Origin: an uncultured Bacteroidales bacterium
Lineage (GTDB): Bacteria; Bacteroidota; Bacteroidia; Bacteroidales; P3
NCBI GenBank assembly: GCA_905233895.1
Contig: CAJOFL010000016.1
Coordinates: forward strand, 1 to 64,000
Direction: 5' to 3'
Length of the DNA stretch: 64,000 nucleotides
Below are positions 7,287-16,475 of this stretch, one piece after another. The translations under genes and the position numbers were made by a program. The notes below the pieces were generated by a model that searched no databases, was not told the DNA's origin, and saw only the letters and a program-made list of their open reading frames with translations. The number at the start of each line of letters is the position of its first letter. The first letter of the stretch is position 1.

Positions 7287-10200
7287 ATGAAAAGAATTGT
7301 CCTCCTCCTGCTCTTGTTGCCGCTGTTGCCGATCGAGGCCCAGCACTTATCTGACTACACGTTGAGTGTTGAGGTCAGCACTGCCTACCAGTCAATCGCC
7401 TCTACCGGCACGCCAGTTTCGTTTTCAGCCTGTGCTGCAGGGTCGCAGGCTATTCAGGGCGACCTGCATATCACCATGCCGTTCGACTTCGAGCTTGGCA
7501 CCTTGTTAATCCCGCAGGGGGCGAATATCACCGTCTCGCCTGCCGGGAGAATAGCGTTCAACACGTATAGCGTCTATAGCCAGGGCTATTTCGTGTGGAA
7601 TACGCCGCCTGCCAACGAGCAGAATATATGGCCGTTCCTTTGCGGCGAGCGCGGGCAGATACCCACCGGCAGCGGGTGCTGGTACCAGGTGATGCCCGAC
7701 GACCAAGGGGGGCAGATGCTCGTCATCGAGTGGAAAGGGATGAAGCGCTGGGCTGTTGCCGACGACGATTTCAACCTCCAGCTATGGCTGCACGATAACG
7801 GCGACGTGAGTGCCCACTACGGCAGGATGTATGCCAATCCCACGCACTACGACACCCTTTTCTCGTTCCTTATGGTGGCTGGTAATGCACAGAGTGGCGG
7901 ACACTATATCGACCGCGTGATGCTTGACGGCACGTGGAACGCTCCTGCGATAGTGACCGAGAGTACCTTCCCGCCGTTTGGCTACGTTTTCCAGGGTAAT
8001 TTCGACGCCTACATGAACGGAGTACCCGACAGCGGCCTGCTGCTCACCTACAAGCGGCCGCCGTTGCCGTGTCCGAATCCTATGAATATTGCCGTAAGGG
8101 CCATTGGCGCCGAATGGGCAACCGTCGGATGGGATGCCTCGAACCCTGCCTCCGGCGGCAGCGTGGCCTATGTGGTTGAGTACGACACAGTGCAGTTTAC
8201 CCCAGGAACCGGAGTTCACAACCCCACGGCGGTGGGCGATTCGGTGGTCACACTCAACAGCCTTTTTTCGAACCGCCACTATTATTTTTATGTCAAGGCG
8301 CAGTGCAGCAGCGATTCCAGCCGCTGGCGCGGCATTGAATTCGAGACACCGTGCATGGCAATGAGCCATGCCGACCTGCCCTACGTCTTCCCCACGGGTG
8401 GCAGTACCCTGCCTCCATGCTGGCGCAGTCTGGGCCATGTCAGTGTGTCGACCACCGGCGCCGGCACACAGCTCTATGTGCAGCATGATTCCAACTCGGT
8501 GGCCATCCTGCCGATGATGGACTATGTGAACGACCTGCGCTTGGACTTCGACCACACCTGGAATCCTGTGACTGTGGGTGTGATGACGAATCCAACCGAC
8601 ATCTCAACCTTTATCCCTGTGGCCGAGATTCCTTTAGAGAACACCCAAACCAGCCACACTGTCAGCCTGCGTCGTTACCGTGGTGCAGGTCAGTTTGTCG
8701 CACTGCGCGGCCAAGAGGGCAGTTATGGCTGCAATTTGCGTAATTTAATCCTCTATGCCTACACGGGTTGCCAGCCAGTGGAAGATTTGACGGTGGCTGC
8801 TCTCACTCCTTCGACGGCCGACATCATGTGGAGCGATCCCGACGAAGTGGGCAGCTACCGCGTGGTATGGTGGCTCGACGGCGGCACGAGTGCCGACTCG
8901 GTGACAGTGACCGACACCGTGGTTACACTCACCGGCTTGATGATTGACACCGACTATGTGGCTGTCGTCCGTACCCTCTGTACCGACGGTACGGCGGGTC
9001 CTGCCGACACGGTGTGGTTCCGTCCAGGTTGCGTGCCTCCTTCTAACGTTGTGGCTGACAGCCTTACGGGTTACGCTGCCCGTCTACGCTGGCACGACAA
9101 CTTTGGTGCGGGTACATATATCGTGAACCTCTACAATGCCGACAGCACGTTGATGCAGCACGACACCGTGGTGGGCGACACCGCCGTGTGGATTGCCGGC
9201 CTTGCGCCGCGTACCGCCTATCTGGCAGGCGTGAGCCGCCTGTGTCCTTCGGGATGGACCGACGAAGTATTCGGCAGTTTCATTACCGACTACGCTTGTG
9301 CCGCGCCCGACAGCGTCACTGTTAGCGGCGTGACCGACAGCAATGCCGCAATTGCCATCCACGACTCCACTGGCTTGGGATCCTACGTGCTGCTAATCAC
9401 CGGTGACGGTATTACCGATACACTTTATTTCGACACCACGGTCGTGGTCATTGCAGGCCTCACTGCCTCGTCGCGATATGAGCTGGCTATCGGTACGGTT
9501 TGCGCCGACAGTACGTGGTCGGCTGCGTTGCCGTTGGTACTTGAGACCCCGTGTGCCGTAATACGCCACAGTGACCTGCCCTATGTGCAGACATTCGACC
9601 AGTGTACCAACGGTGACCGCACCACGTTGCCGCCGTGCTGGGAAATCAATACCTTCCTGCCGTCGAACTATGTGCCCGCCTATCGCCCCGACAGCCAGCA
9701 GTATCACGGTGCTTCGGGCTTGAGTCTCTATGTCAAGCCGAGCAGCAATGCCGAGCCGGGCTTCGTGGTGCTGCCCGAGGTGGACAGCCTCGACGACTTG
9801 GTGCTCAACTTCTGGGTCTACTGCACCTGGGCTGGCGACACCCGTGTCGATGTCGGAGTGATGTCCGACCAGACGGACACCGCCACCTTTACCGCGCTCC
9901 AAAGCTACACTCCGATGGTGCGCAACGAGTGGGTGCAGGTCGAAGTGCCGCTGGGCGGATATACCGGCGCAGGGCGTTATCCGGCGCTGCGCTGCGGTGT
10001 GAACGGCACCACTTTCGGTGACCCGCTCTATTTCGACGACATCACCTTGAGGGTGAACCTCGCCTGCGAGCGGCCCGACAGTCTCTATGTTTCCAATCTT
10101 GCGCCCACCTCGGCCACCCTGAATATCGTCCCCTCCGGCCTGGGCGACTCGGCGGCCTCCTACATGGTGGTTCTCTCCTCATACCTCGGTTCCGACACCA

Positions 10201-11357
10201 CGCTCACCACTAGCCACGCATTCCTCGCCGCTGGCCTACATCCGGCCACCGACTATACCGTCACGGTACGTTCCATCTGTGCCGACAGTGGACTCACCCT
10301 GCCCACTACGATGGAGTTTACCACCCCCTGCGGCTCCTACGGCCTGCCGTGGTTCGACGACTTCGAGCATCAGGACTTCTACCAGTTGGCGCGGTGCTGG
10401 GATGTGACGGACAGCGCGTCGGCGACGCCGATAGTGCGGTGGGTGCGCCCCTTGCCCTACAGCGGCGAGAACGAGATGCAGGTGACGTTGAGAGATTCCG
10501 GCTCGTTCAGCAGCTTCGCCACCCCCGAGCTGGCGCCCTATGACGGCCCGGCCAAAATGAGTGTCATGGTCAGGATGTACGATTATGCCTCTTGGACCGA
10601 CACCATGCCGTGCAACCTACATGTCTCGTTGCAGCATGGCGACAGCCTGACATTGCTCCTGACGCTGAAGACCATCTTCGCCGAGTGGACGCCGGTCGAG
10701 GCGGTTGCCCCGGCGGGGATGCTTTCCGGAGGTGGCCGGTTTGTCTTCACCTTCACCCGTACCCGCGACACATCATGGAGTTCGGCGTTCTTGGCGTTGG
10801 ACGATATTATGGTCTCGCCCGCGTGTTTGCCGGTCGAGGGTCTTGAGGTGGTCTCTGTCGACACAATCCCCGAAGGGCTTGAGGCGCATTGGCAACCGCA
10901 GGGGGTGGAGAACCAATGGGAGATTGAGATAATGAACCCGTCGTTCGACACTGTGTTTACGGTTACCTTGCCGATGTGTGCGCTGACGGGTGATGGTCTT
11001 CTGGCAGATTCTACCGGTTATCTGCTTGCCGTGCGTCCCGTATGTGCAGAGGGCGACACCGGCGGATGGAGCGACACGATAGCCTTCCGTACCCCTGACC
11101 CGTTGGGCATCAGTCCGCTGCCCCAGACTCCGCACTTTTCCATATACCCCAACCCCGCCAGCGATAAGGTCACGGTGGTGGTCGGTGGCATCGACGGCGA
11201 GACCACGGTCGAGATACTTGATGTCACCGGCCGTATAGTCGCTAAACATTCAACACACTCCGCAGCTCACATAATCGACATCAGCCGTTTGGGGCCAGGA
11301 ACCTATTTGTTGAAGGTGCAGGGGTATAATGCCGTCGGCAAACTGGTTGTGGAGTAG
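7287..11357 (+). CDS. Large secreted T9SS type A protein with repeated FN3 and MAM-like modules
   Basis: Start set at ATG 7287, giving a signal peptide (MKRIVLLLLLLPLLPIEAQ). The in-frame extension to 7197 would begin inside the upstream terminator. 1356 residues. After an N-terminal β-rich domain (residues 20-250) come about six fibronectin type III-like repeats (for example CPNPMNIAVRAIGAEWATVG and CERPDSLYVSNLAPTSATLN). They alternate with MAM/choice-of-anchor-J-like segments that open with LPYVQTFDQC…LPPCW or LPWFDDFEHQ. The C-terminus is a type A sorting domain (FSIYPNPASDKVTV … ISRLGPGTYLLKV … KLVVE). This architecture is typical of surface adhesins or matrix-binding proteins of Bacteroidetes. 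No catalytic motif is visible. It converges on the next gene with 7 bases between stops. Confidence 0.85.
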   Translation: MKRIVLLLLLLPLLPIEAQHLSDYTLSVEVSTAYQSIASTGTPVSFSACAAGSQAIQGDLHITMPFDFELGTLLIPQGANITVSPAGRIAFNTYSVYSQGYFVWNTPPANEQNIWPFLCGERGQIPTGSGCWYQVMPDDQGGQMLVIEWKGMKRWAVADDDFNLQLWLHDNGDVSAHYGRMYANPTHYDTLFSFLMVAGNAQSGGHYIDRVMLDGTWNAPAIVTESTFPPFGYVFQGNFDAYMNGVPDSGLLLTYKRPPLPCPNPMNIAVRAIGAEWATVGWDASNPASGGSVAYVVEYDTVQFTPGTGVHNPTAVGDSVVTLNSLFSNRHYYFYVKAQCSSDSSRWRGIEFETPCMAMSHADLPYVFPTGGSTLPPCWRSLGHVSVSTTGAGTQLYVQHDSNSVAILPMMDYVNDLRLDFDHTWNPVTVGVMTNPTDISTFIPVAEIPLENTQTSHTVSLRRYRGAGQFVALRGQEGSYGCNLRNLILYAYTGCQPVEDLTVAALTPSTADIMWSDPDEVGSYRVVWWLDGGTSADSVTVTDTVVTLTGLMIDTDYVAVVRTLCTDGTAGPADTVWFRPGCVPPSNVVADSLTGYAARLRWHDNFGAGTYIVNLYNADSTLMQHDTVVGDTAVWIAGLAPRTAYLAGVSRLCPSGWTDEVFGSFITDYACAAPDSVTVSGVTDSNAAIAIHDSTGLGSYVLLITGDGITDTLYFDTTVVVIAGLTASSRYELAIGTVCADSTWSAALPLVLETPCAVIRHSDLPYVQTFDQCTNGDRTTLPPCWEINTFLPSNYVPAYRPDSQQYHGASGLSLYVKPSSNAEPGFVVLPEVDSLDDLVLNFWVYCTWAGDTRVDVGVMSDQTDTATFTALQSYTPMVRNEWVQVEVPLGGYTGAGRYPALRCGVNGTTFGDPLYFDDITLRVNLACERPDSLYVSNLAPTSATLNIVPSGLGDSAASYMVVLSSYLGSDTTLTTSHAFLAAGLHPATDYTVTVRSICADSGLTLPTTMEFTTPCGSYGLPWFDDFEHQDFYQLARCWDVTDSASATPIVRWVRPLPYSGENEMQVTLRDSGSFSSFATPELAPYDGPAKMSVMVRMYDYASWTDTMPCNLHVSLQHGDSLTLLLTLKTIFAEWTPVEAVAPAGMLSGGGRFVFTFTRTRDTSWSSAFLALDDIMVSPACLPVEGLEVVSVDTIPEGLEAHWQPQGVENQWEIEIMNPSFDTVFTVTLPMCALTGDGLLADSTGYLLAVRPVCAEGDTGGWSDTIAFRTPDPLGISPLPQTPHFSIYPNPASDKVTVVVGGIDGETTVEILDVTGRIVAKHSTHSAAHIIDISRLGPGTYLLKVQGYNAVGKLVVE

Positions 11358-11364
11358 GGTAGGG

Positions 11365-12606
11365 CTATCGTTTGATTAGTTTTTTTACGGCTATGCCCAT
11401 GGGGGTATGGATGCGTAAAAGGTAGGCTCCTTGTGGCCAGTGGCTCACATCGAGGGTCAGGGAGAGACGTTTTCCTGGAAGGCTGAAGTCGAACACCCGT
11501 TTGCCGGCAGTGTTGAAAGCCTCGACTCGTAAGATGCCAAAGCTGGACAGGATTTGTGTACTCCCGATGGCTGGGTTGGGTGAGATGCCGGTGAGGTGGC
11601 CCAGCATCCCGCCCGAAGGAATTCCGAGGAGGGTATCGCAGGTGACGATGGTGTCGGTGATCATTATTGTATCGTAAACAATAATCGTGTCGCCCTCGTA
11701 GATGAAGGTGTCGCAGACAATAGAGGTGTTGCAGATGAAAACGGTGTCGTGAACCACAATGGTGTCGCCGAAGGCAATGGTGTCGTCGGTCGATGCCAAG
11801 GTGTCTTGAGATAATGCAATGGTGTCCGAACCGACGGGATTGCTGCCGGGCGGGATGATGATAGGATATACTAGCAATGGATGAAAGAGTGCGTTAACCC
11901 ATAGGGGATTCAATTCAGGTGGCCCGTTACGATGGTAAAAGTGAAAGGTTACGGTATCATTTGGTGGCGCTGTGCCGTTGTTTTTTCGGATATATGCCCC
12001 CAATGGATTGAGATGAGCGTTAATATGCCAGATCTCTTCTTCTCCTGTATCTGGATCGACACGGGTGACTGGTACGGTACTCCTGTCAAAGTATGTTTTT
12101 CCTATGCCAAAAAGCCCGTGAACCTTGGCCGGAGTGTCAAAAATATGCTCAACTACACGTTCCACATAGGTATAACTGTCGATAGGACTTCCATAAAGGT
12201 TCAAATAATAGGCTGTGGGGGAGAGGAACGGGTTGATAAGAAACGTCCTTAGTGGAACAAACGTGTCGCCACTTGATATAAATAGTTTCATTGTGTCGTT
12301 GGCGCTTGCTTCAGTTGTGTCAGCGCAAGGGAAATACTCAAAACTAAAAAATGGTATCTCTTTGGGATTCCCAATAACGGCTGCCACCCCATAGACAATA
12401 AGGGTGTCGTCGGTGTTGAAATTTACTATTAATTCGTAGTTTCCACCATCAGATCTTTGTATTTCCAGAGGGAAGTCGGAACGGTTGATTTGAACTTCAC
12501 GGCGATAGAAATAGTTTTCAAATACGGAGTCGCCGTACACGGTGTCCTGCCCATTGGCCGCAACGGCTGTAGCTAGTAATGCGATAAAAAGGAATGCTTT
12601 TTTCAT
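11365..12606 (-). CDS. T9SS type A sorting-domain protein with D-T-I repeat linker
   Basis: Start at ATG 12606 gives a typical signal peptide (MKKAFLFIALLATAVAANGQ). An in-frame ATG at 12624 is possible and adds six residues. The 413-residue protein has an unrecognised N-terminal domain (to about residue 260). A low-complexity linker follows, rich in repeated DTI/DTL steps (DTIAFGDTIVVHDTVFICNT and onward). A type A sorting domain ends it (GISPNPAIGSTQIL … WPQGAYLLRIHTP … VKKLIKR). The DNA of the N-terminal part is AT-richer than the linker and sorting domain. Function unknown; secreted to the surface through T9SS. Confidence 0.8.
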   Translation of the reverse strand: MKKAFLFIALLATAVAANGQDTVYGDSVFENYFYRREVQINRSDFPLEIQRSDGGNYELIVNFNTDDTLIVYGVAAVIGNPKEIPFFSFEYFPCADTTEASANDTMKLFISSGDTFVPLRTFLINPFLSPTAYYLNLYGSPIDSYTYVERVVEHIFDTPAKVHGLFGIGKTYFDRSTVPVTRVDPDTGEEEIWHINAHLNPLGAYIRKNNGTAPPNDTVTFHFYHRNGPPELNPLWVNALFHPLLVYPIIIPPGSNPVGSDTIALSQDTLASTDDTIAFGDTIVVHDTVFICNTSIVCDTFIYEGDTIIVYDTIMITDTIVTCDTLLGIPSGGMLGHLTGISPNPAIGSTQILSSFGILRVEAFNTAGKRVFDFSLPGKRLSLTLDVSHWPQGAYLLRIHTPMGIAVKKLIKR

Positions 12607-12656
12607 ATTGCTAATTGTTTTCATATTATGATTATTTTAATTGTATTTTTGATTTG

Positions 12657-12688
12657 CAAAAATACATTTATTTTTTTTAATTGGCAAA
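12657..12688 (-). promoter_or_regulatory. Promoter for the T9SS gene ending at 11365
   Basis: Minus-strand TATTTTTG (12664-12657) matches TAnnTTTG. A TTTG element lies 20 bp upstream (12688-12685). The promoter is divergent from the one at 12714-12745. Confidence 0.6.
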
Positions 12689-12713
12689 ATATTAAATAAA
12701 TGTGAAAAAAATA

Positions 12714-12745
12714 TTGTCGTGCATGGGGAAAAAGTAGTATCTTTG
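12714..12745 (+). promoter_or_regulatory. Promoter for the endonuclease/nth/BatA/ABC run
   Basis: TTG at 12714-12716, a 21-bp spacer, then TATCTTTG at 12738-12745. The ATG at 12759 is only 13 bases downstream, so the leader is very short. Confidence 0.65.
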
Positions 12746-12758
12746 CAATCAGAAGGTT

Positions 12759-13829
12759 ATGAAGATAATTCGTACTATACTATTCATAATCAATATGGTA
12801 CTGGCTTTGGGCCTGGTACTCACCACCCTTGCGGGCGCGGTGGCCCCCTCGCGCAGCATACTTCCGTCGCTGCTTGCCTTCGGTTATGTGCCTATGCTGG
12901 CGGCGAATCTGCTTATGATACTTATATGGGTCCTGATGGGCCGTTGGGAATTGCTGCTCTCGGTGGCCGCGATAGCGGCGCGTTGGACTATGGTGCCGTT
13001 GCTGTTGCAGGCGGGCGGCACGTCGAAGGTGCCACCCGTCGAGGAGCATCCGTCGCGTGTGGTGCTGATGACCTACAATGTGCATCAGTTCCAGGGCAAC
13101 GGTAAGGATACGGTGAGTGCCGACAGCATAGCACAGCGGTTCATAGGCCTGGTGCGCAATGAGGCTCCTGACGTGCTCTGTCTGCAGGAGTATGCCGCCG
13201 TGCGCGGTGTGAGTGTCACCGACAGCCTTGCCACGATGGGCTACAACCACTACTTCGGCGCCCATACCGCCCGTACCGGTACACCCTACGGCACAGCGGT
13301 CTTCTCGCGTTTCCCCATCACATTTGTCAAACGGCTCGACAGCGAGAAGGTTCTGGTGGAACTGTTCTGCGAGGGGCAGCGCATGAGGGTGGTCTGTCTG
13401 CACATGGACAGTTACCGCCTTGATGGAAATGAAGAGTTGGGAGTGCGGAATGAAGGGTTGAAGACAGAGGGGATGGCCAAGGTGAAGGAGACTGTCCGTT
13501 GCCATGAGGAGGAGTGGAACAAGACCATAGCGCCGGTAATCGACGAGTGTGCCACGCCCACCATCGTCGCCGGCGACTTGAACGATATTCCCTGGTCGTG
13601 GCTTTACCGCCAGTTCACCCGTCGCCTGACGGATACCTTCACCGAGTGCGGTTCGGGCTTCAGTTCCACCTATCGTATCGGCCTACCCGACATGCCGCGG
13701 GTGCCGTTGGCCTTCCGTATCGATATGGTGTTCCGCAGCGAAGGGCTGCGCACACTCAGTTACAAACGTATCAAAACACCGCTCTCCGACCATTATCCGG
13801 TCCTTGTGAGCGTCGAGTTCGAGATATGA
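12759..13829 (+). CDS. Membrane-anchored endonuclease/exonuclease/phosphatase family protein
   Basis: 356 residues. The first 90 or so form three hydrophobic segments (IIRTILFIINMVLALGLVL, then about 40-65 and 68-90), and the C-terminal domain follows. That domain is an EEP fold with its metal and catalytic motifs: MTYNVHQF (Asn), CLQEY (metal-binding Glu), AGDLNDIP (Asp and Asn), and SDHYPV (terminal Asp-His). The family cleaves phosphodiester bonds in nucleic acids or phosphoinositide-like substrates; the actual substrate here is unknown. An about 20-residue insertion (NEELGVRNEGLKTEGMAKVK, near 225-245) looks like added low-complexity sequence. Its stop overlaps the nth start (ATGA). Confidence 0.85.
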   Translation: MKIIRTILFIINMVLALGLVLTTLAGAVAPSRSILPSLLAFGYVPMLAANLLMILIWVLMGRWELLLSVAAIAARWTMVPLLLQAGGTSKVPPVEEHPSRVVLMTYNVHQFQGNGKDTVSADSIAQRFIGLVRNEAPDVLCLQEYAAVRGVSVTDSLATMGYNHYFGAHTARTGTPYGTAVFSRFPITFVKRLDSEKVLVELFCEGQRMRVVCLHMDSYRLDGNEELGVRNEGLKTEGMAKVKETVRCHEEEWNKTIAPVIDECATPTIVAGDLNDIPWSWLYRQFTRRLTDTFTECGSGFSSTYRIGLPDMPRVPLAFRIDMVFRSEGLRTLSYKRIKTPLSDHYPVLVSVEFEI

Positions 13830-14470
13830 CCAGGAAGGAATTTTATGCCGTGGTGATGGCCCGTTTCCGCGAGGCGATGCCTGCTCCCGAGACGGAGCTG
13901 CACTACGGCAGTCCGTTCCAGTTGCTGGTGGCCGTGATGCTTTCGGCGCAATGCACGGACAAGCGTGTCAACATGGTCACGCCCGCCCTTTTCGAGGCCT
14001 ATCCCACTGCCGAAGCAATGGCCTCGGCTACCGCCGAGGATATTTTCCGATATGTGAAGTCGGTATCGTACCCCAACAGCAAGAGTGCCCACCTGGCCGC
14101 GATGGCGCGGATGCTGGTGGAGGAGATGGGTGGCGTGGTGCCGTCGGATGTCGAGCAGCTCCAACGGCTGCCCGGTGTGGGCCGCAAGACGGCCAACGTG
14201 GTGGTGGCAGTCGAGTTCGGTCAGCCGGCCATGCCGGTCGACACCCATGTGTTTCGTGTGGCCAACCGAATCGGACTTACCCAGAACAGCCGCACTCCGC
14301 TTCAGACCGAGCAGGAACTGGTGAAGCATATCCCCCCCGAGATGTTGCCCGACGCCCACCACTGGCTGATTCTCCACGGCCGCTATGTGTGCCAGGCGCG
14401 CAAGCCCAAGTGCGGCGGGTGCTGCATAGCGGACATCTGTAAGAGAAAGGGGGTGAAGGATGCTGTTTAG
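13826..14470 (+). CDS. nth: Endonuclease III (DNA glycosylase/AP lyase)
   Basis: Start set at ATG 13826, overlapping the previous stop by 4 bases. The frame remains open upstream, but that part does not resemble the family. 214 residues, the usual length. It removes oxidised pyrimidines from DNA and cuts the resulting abasic site. Visible are the helix-hairpin-helix LPGVGRKTANVV with the catalytic lysine, the catalytic aspartate in PVDTHVFRV, and the 4Fe-4S loop C-x6-C-x2-C-x5-C at the C-terminus (CQARKPKCGGCCIADIC). It is in a translationally coupled run: the next gene starts 8 bases before its stop. Confidence 0.93.
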   Translation: MTRKEFYAVVMARFREAMPAPETELHYGSPFQLLVAVMLSAQCTDKRVNMVTPALFEAYPTAEAMASATAEDIFRYVKSVSYPNSKSAHLAAMARMLVEEMGGVVPSDVEQLQRLPGVGRKTANVVVAVEFGQPAMPVDTHVFRVANRIGLTQNSRTPLQTEQELVKHIPPEMLPDAHHWLILHGRYVCQARKPKCGGCCIADICKRKGVKDAV

Positions 14471-16472
14471 CCATCCCGCGATGCTATGGGGCCTGCTGGC
14501 GGTGCTGGTGCCGGTGATAATCCACCTGTTCAACTTCCGCCGCTACCGCAAGGTCTATTTTAGCAATGTCGACGCTCTGAGCGAGCTGCAGAGCGAGAAC
14601 CGTCGGCGCAGTCAGGTGCGCCGGTGGCTGGTGCTGGCCGCCAGGGTGCTGGCAGTGGCTATGCTGGCGCTGGCTTTTGCCGGGCCGGTGATTCCCGGCA
14701 AGGATACCGAGGTGCGCTCGGGTTCCACGGTGGTGAGCGTCTATGTGGACAACACGTTCAGCATGGAGGCCGCATCGAGCGACGGGGCTCAGCTTGTGCG
14801 GGCCTGCGACAAGGCCCGCCAACTGGTGGCTGCCTACGGCGCGGCCGACCGTTACCAGTTGCTGACTGCCGACATGTCGGGGCATCAGATGCGCTGGCTC
14901 AGCCGCGACGAGTTCCTTGCCGCCCTCGACGAGGTGCAGCCGTCGCCGGCGGTATGCCTCCTCTCCGAGGTGGCCGCGCGCCAGCGGTCGTTTATGGCCC
15001 AGAGCGGTGCCGCCAACCGCCATGCCTATATCATCAGCGATTTCCAGCGCAGCACTTCCGACTTCGTCGAGTTGGGAATTGGGAGTGCGGAAAGCGAAGT
15101 TACGCTTGTTCCCTTGACGGGCTCTGTGGCGGACAACCTATATATCGACACAGTGGTTCTCGATGCGCCTGCTTTCTTCGCCGGCGGCAGTGTCGGGGTG
15201 GAGGTGTCGGTGGCCAATTTCGGCTCGCACGATGCCGAGAAGGTGCCGGTACGCCTCTATGTCGACGGGCGCGAGCGAGCCATAGCCACGCTCGACATTC
15301 CGGCCTCCGCCACGGCCAAAGCCGTGATGCCGTTCACTTTGGAGAACGACGGGTGGCACGAAGGATGCGTCAAGATAGAGGATTATCCCGTCACGTTCGA
15401 CGACGACTATTTTTTTGCTGTCTATGCCGGCGGCGATATCGGAGTGGTCGAGGTGGGGCCATCCCCCTCGACTGCGTTGCAACGCCTTTTCGGAGCCGAC
15501 AGCACGGTGCGGTTTGTCCATAGCGACCGCCTCTCGCAGCAGCAGGTGCGCCAGTCGGGCCTTATCATTCTCAACGGGCTGCGCCAGTTGCCTTCCGGCG
15601 ATGCCGACTGGCTGGCCGGATGGGTCGAGGAAGGCGGTTCGCTGCTCGTGGTGCCTGCCGCCGACGCGGTGCCTGCCGAGTTGAACGCCATGCTTGCACG
15701 GCTCAAGGCGCCTACGCTCGACCGCTATGTGGCGCGCCGCAGTACCGCCACCACGCTCGACTATGCCAGCAGCCTCTTCCGAGGGGTGTTCGGCGGACGC
15801 AGCGACGAGATGGAGATGCCGTCGGCTCAGGGGCATTGGCTGCTCGGCGCACAGGCCATCCGCCAGTCGGTGATTACCTTGGCCGACGGCTCCGACCTGC
15901 TGACCCTCACGCCGGCGGGCGAGGGGAGGGTCTATATCTTCGCCGCTCCGCTGGAGCAGACCGACTTCCCCCAGCAGGCCCTTTTCGTTCCGACGTTCTA
16001 CAATATGGCCCTCTACAGCCGTCCGGCTGTGATTCCGTGCCACACGATAGGTGTCACGGAACCGATAGCGATTCGCTCCTCCGTTTCAGCCAACCCTGAA
16101 CTCCGTTCTCCGGACTCTGAACGCTCCTTCCTTCCCGACCTGCGGAGTGTCGGCGGGCGCACCCTCCTGGTGCTGCACGGCGAGATTGCCGAAGCGGGCG
16201 TCTACAGCCTCGGCGACGAACGGCTGGCCTTCAACTACGGCCGGCGCGAGTCGCGCTTGGATTTCTTCTCTGCCTCTGAGGTGGCCGATGCCGTCGAGGG
16301 GATGGAAGGCGTGAGCCTGCTGCAACCCACCGAGCGGCCGCTCGACCAGGTGCTGCGCGAGCGCGACGGCGGACACCGCCTTTGGCGGCTCTGCCTGCTG
16401 CTGGCCCTGCTGGCTTTGGCCGCCGAGACGGTTCTGCTGAAAGTCAAACCTAAAGCCCCCAAGGCCCTTTAG
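14460..16472 (+). CDS. BatA-type aerotolerance N-terminal domain / VWA-like membrane protein
   Basis: 670 residues, overlapping the nth end by 11 bases. The N-terminus MLFSHPAMLWGLLAVLVPVI followed by IHLFNFRRYRKVYFSNV is the hallmark of the BatA N-terminal domain (two membrane segments, residues 5-25 and 55-75). A von Willebrand factor A-like region follows (VVSVYVDNTFSMEA near residue 95). It lacks a full MIDAS DxSxS: the DNTFSM replaces it. A CARDB-like β region (VGVEVSVANFGSHDAEKV) and a GATase-like region come next. A final membrane helix (residues 640-660) ends the protein. Family members are envelope proteins of unknown precise role, often beside MoxR/Bat operons, which are absent here. 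Short Glu/Ser/Leu-rich inserts occur near residues 202-215 and 545-560. Confidence 0.82.
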   Translation: MLFSHPAMLWGLLAVLVPVIIHLFNFRRYRKVYFSNVDALSELQSENRRRSQVRRWLVLAARVLAVAMLALAFAGPVIPGKDTEVRSGSTVVSVYVDNTFSMEAASSDGAQLVRACDKARQLVAAYGAADRYQLLTADMSGHQMRWLSRDEFLAALDEVQPSPAVCLLSEVAARQRSFMAQSGAANRHAYIISDFQRSTSDFVELGIGSAESEVTLVPLTGSVADNLYIDTVVLDAPAFFAGGSVGVEVSVANFGSHDAEKVPVRLYVDGRERAIATLDIPASATAKAVMPFTLENDGWHEGCVKIEDYPVTFDDDYFFAVYAGGDIGVVEVGPSPSTALQRLFGADSTVRFVHSDRLSQQQVRQSGLIILNGLRQLPSGDADWLAGWVEEGGSLLVVPAADAVPAELNAMLARLKAPTLDRYVARRSTATTLDYASSLFRGVFGGRSDEMEMPSAQGHWLLGAQAIRQSVITLADGSDLLTLTPAGEGRVYIFAAPLEQTDFPQQALFVPTFYNMALYSRPAVIPCHTIGVTEPIAIRSSVSANPELRSPDSERSFLPDLRSVGGRTLLVLHGEIAEAGVYSLGDERLAFNYGRRESRLDFFSASEVADAVEGMEGVSLLQPTERPLDQVLRERDGGHRLWRLCLLLALLALAAETVLLKVKPKAPKAL

Positions 16473-16475
16473 CCT

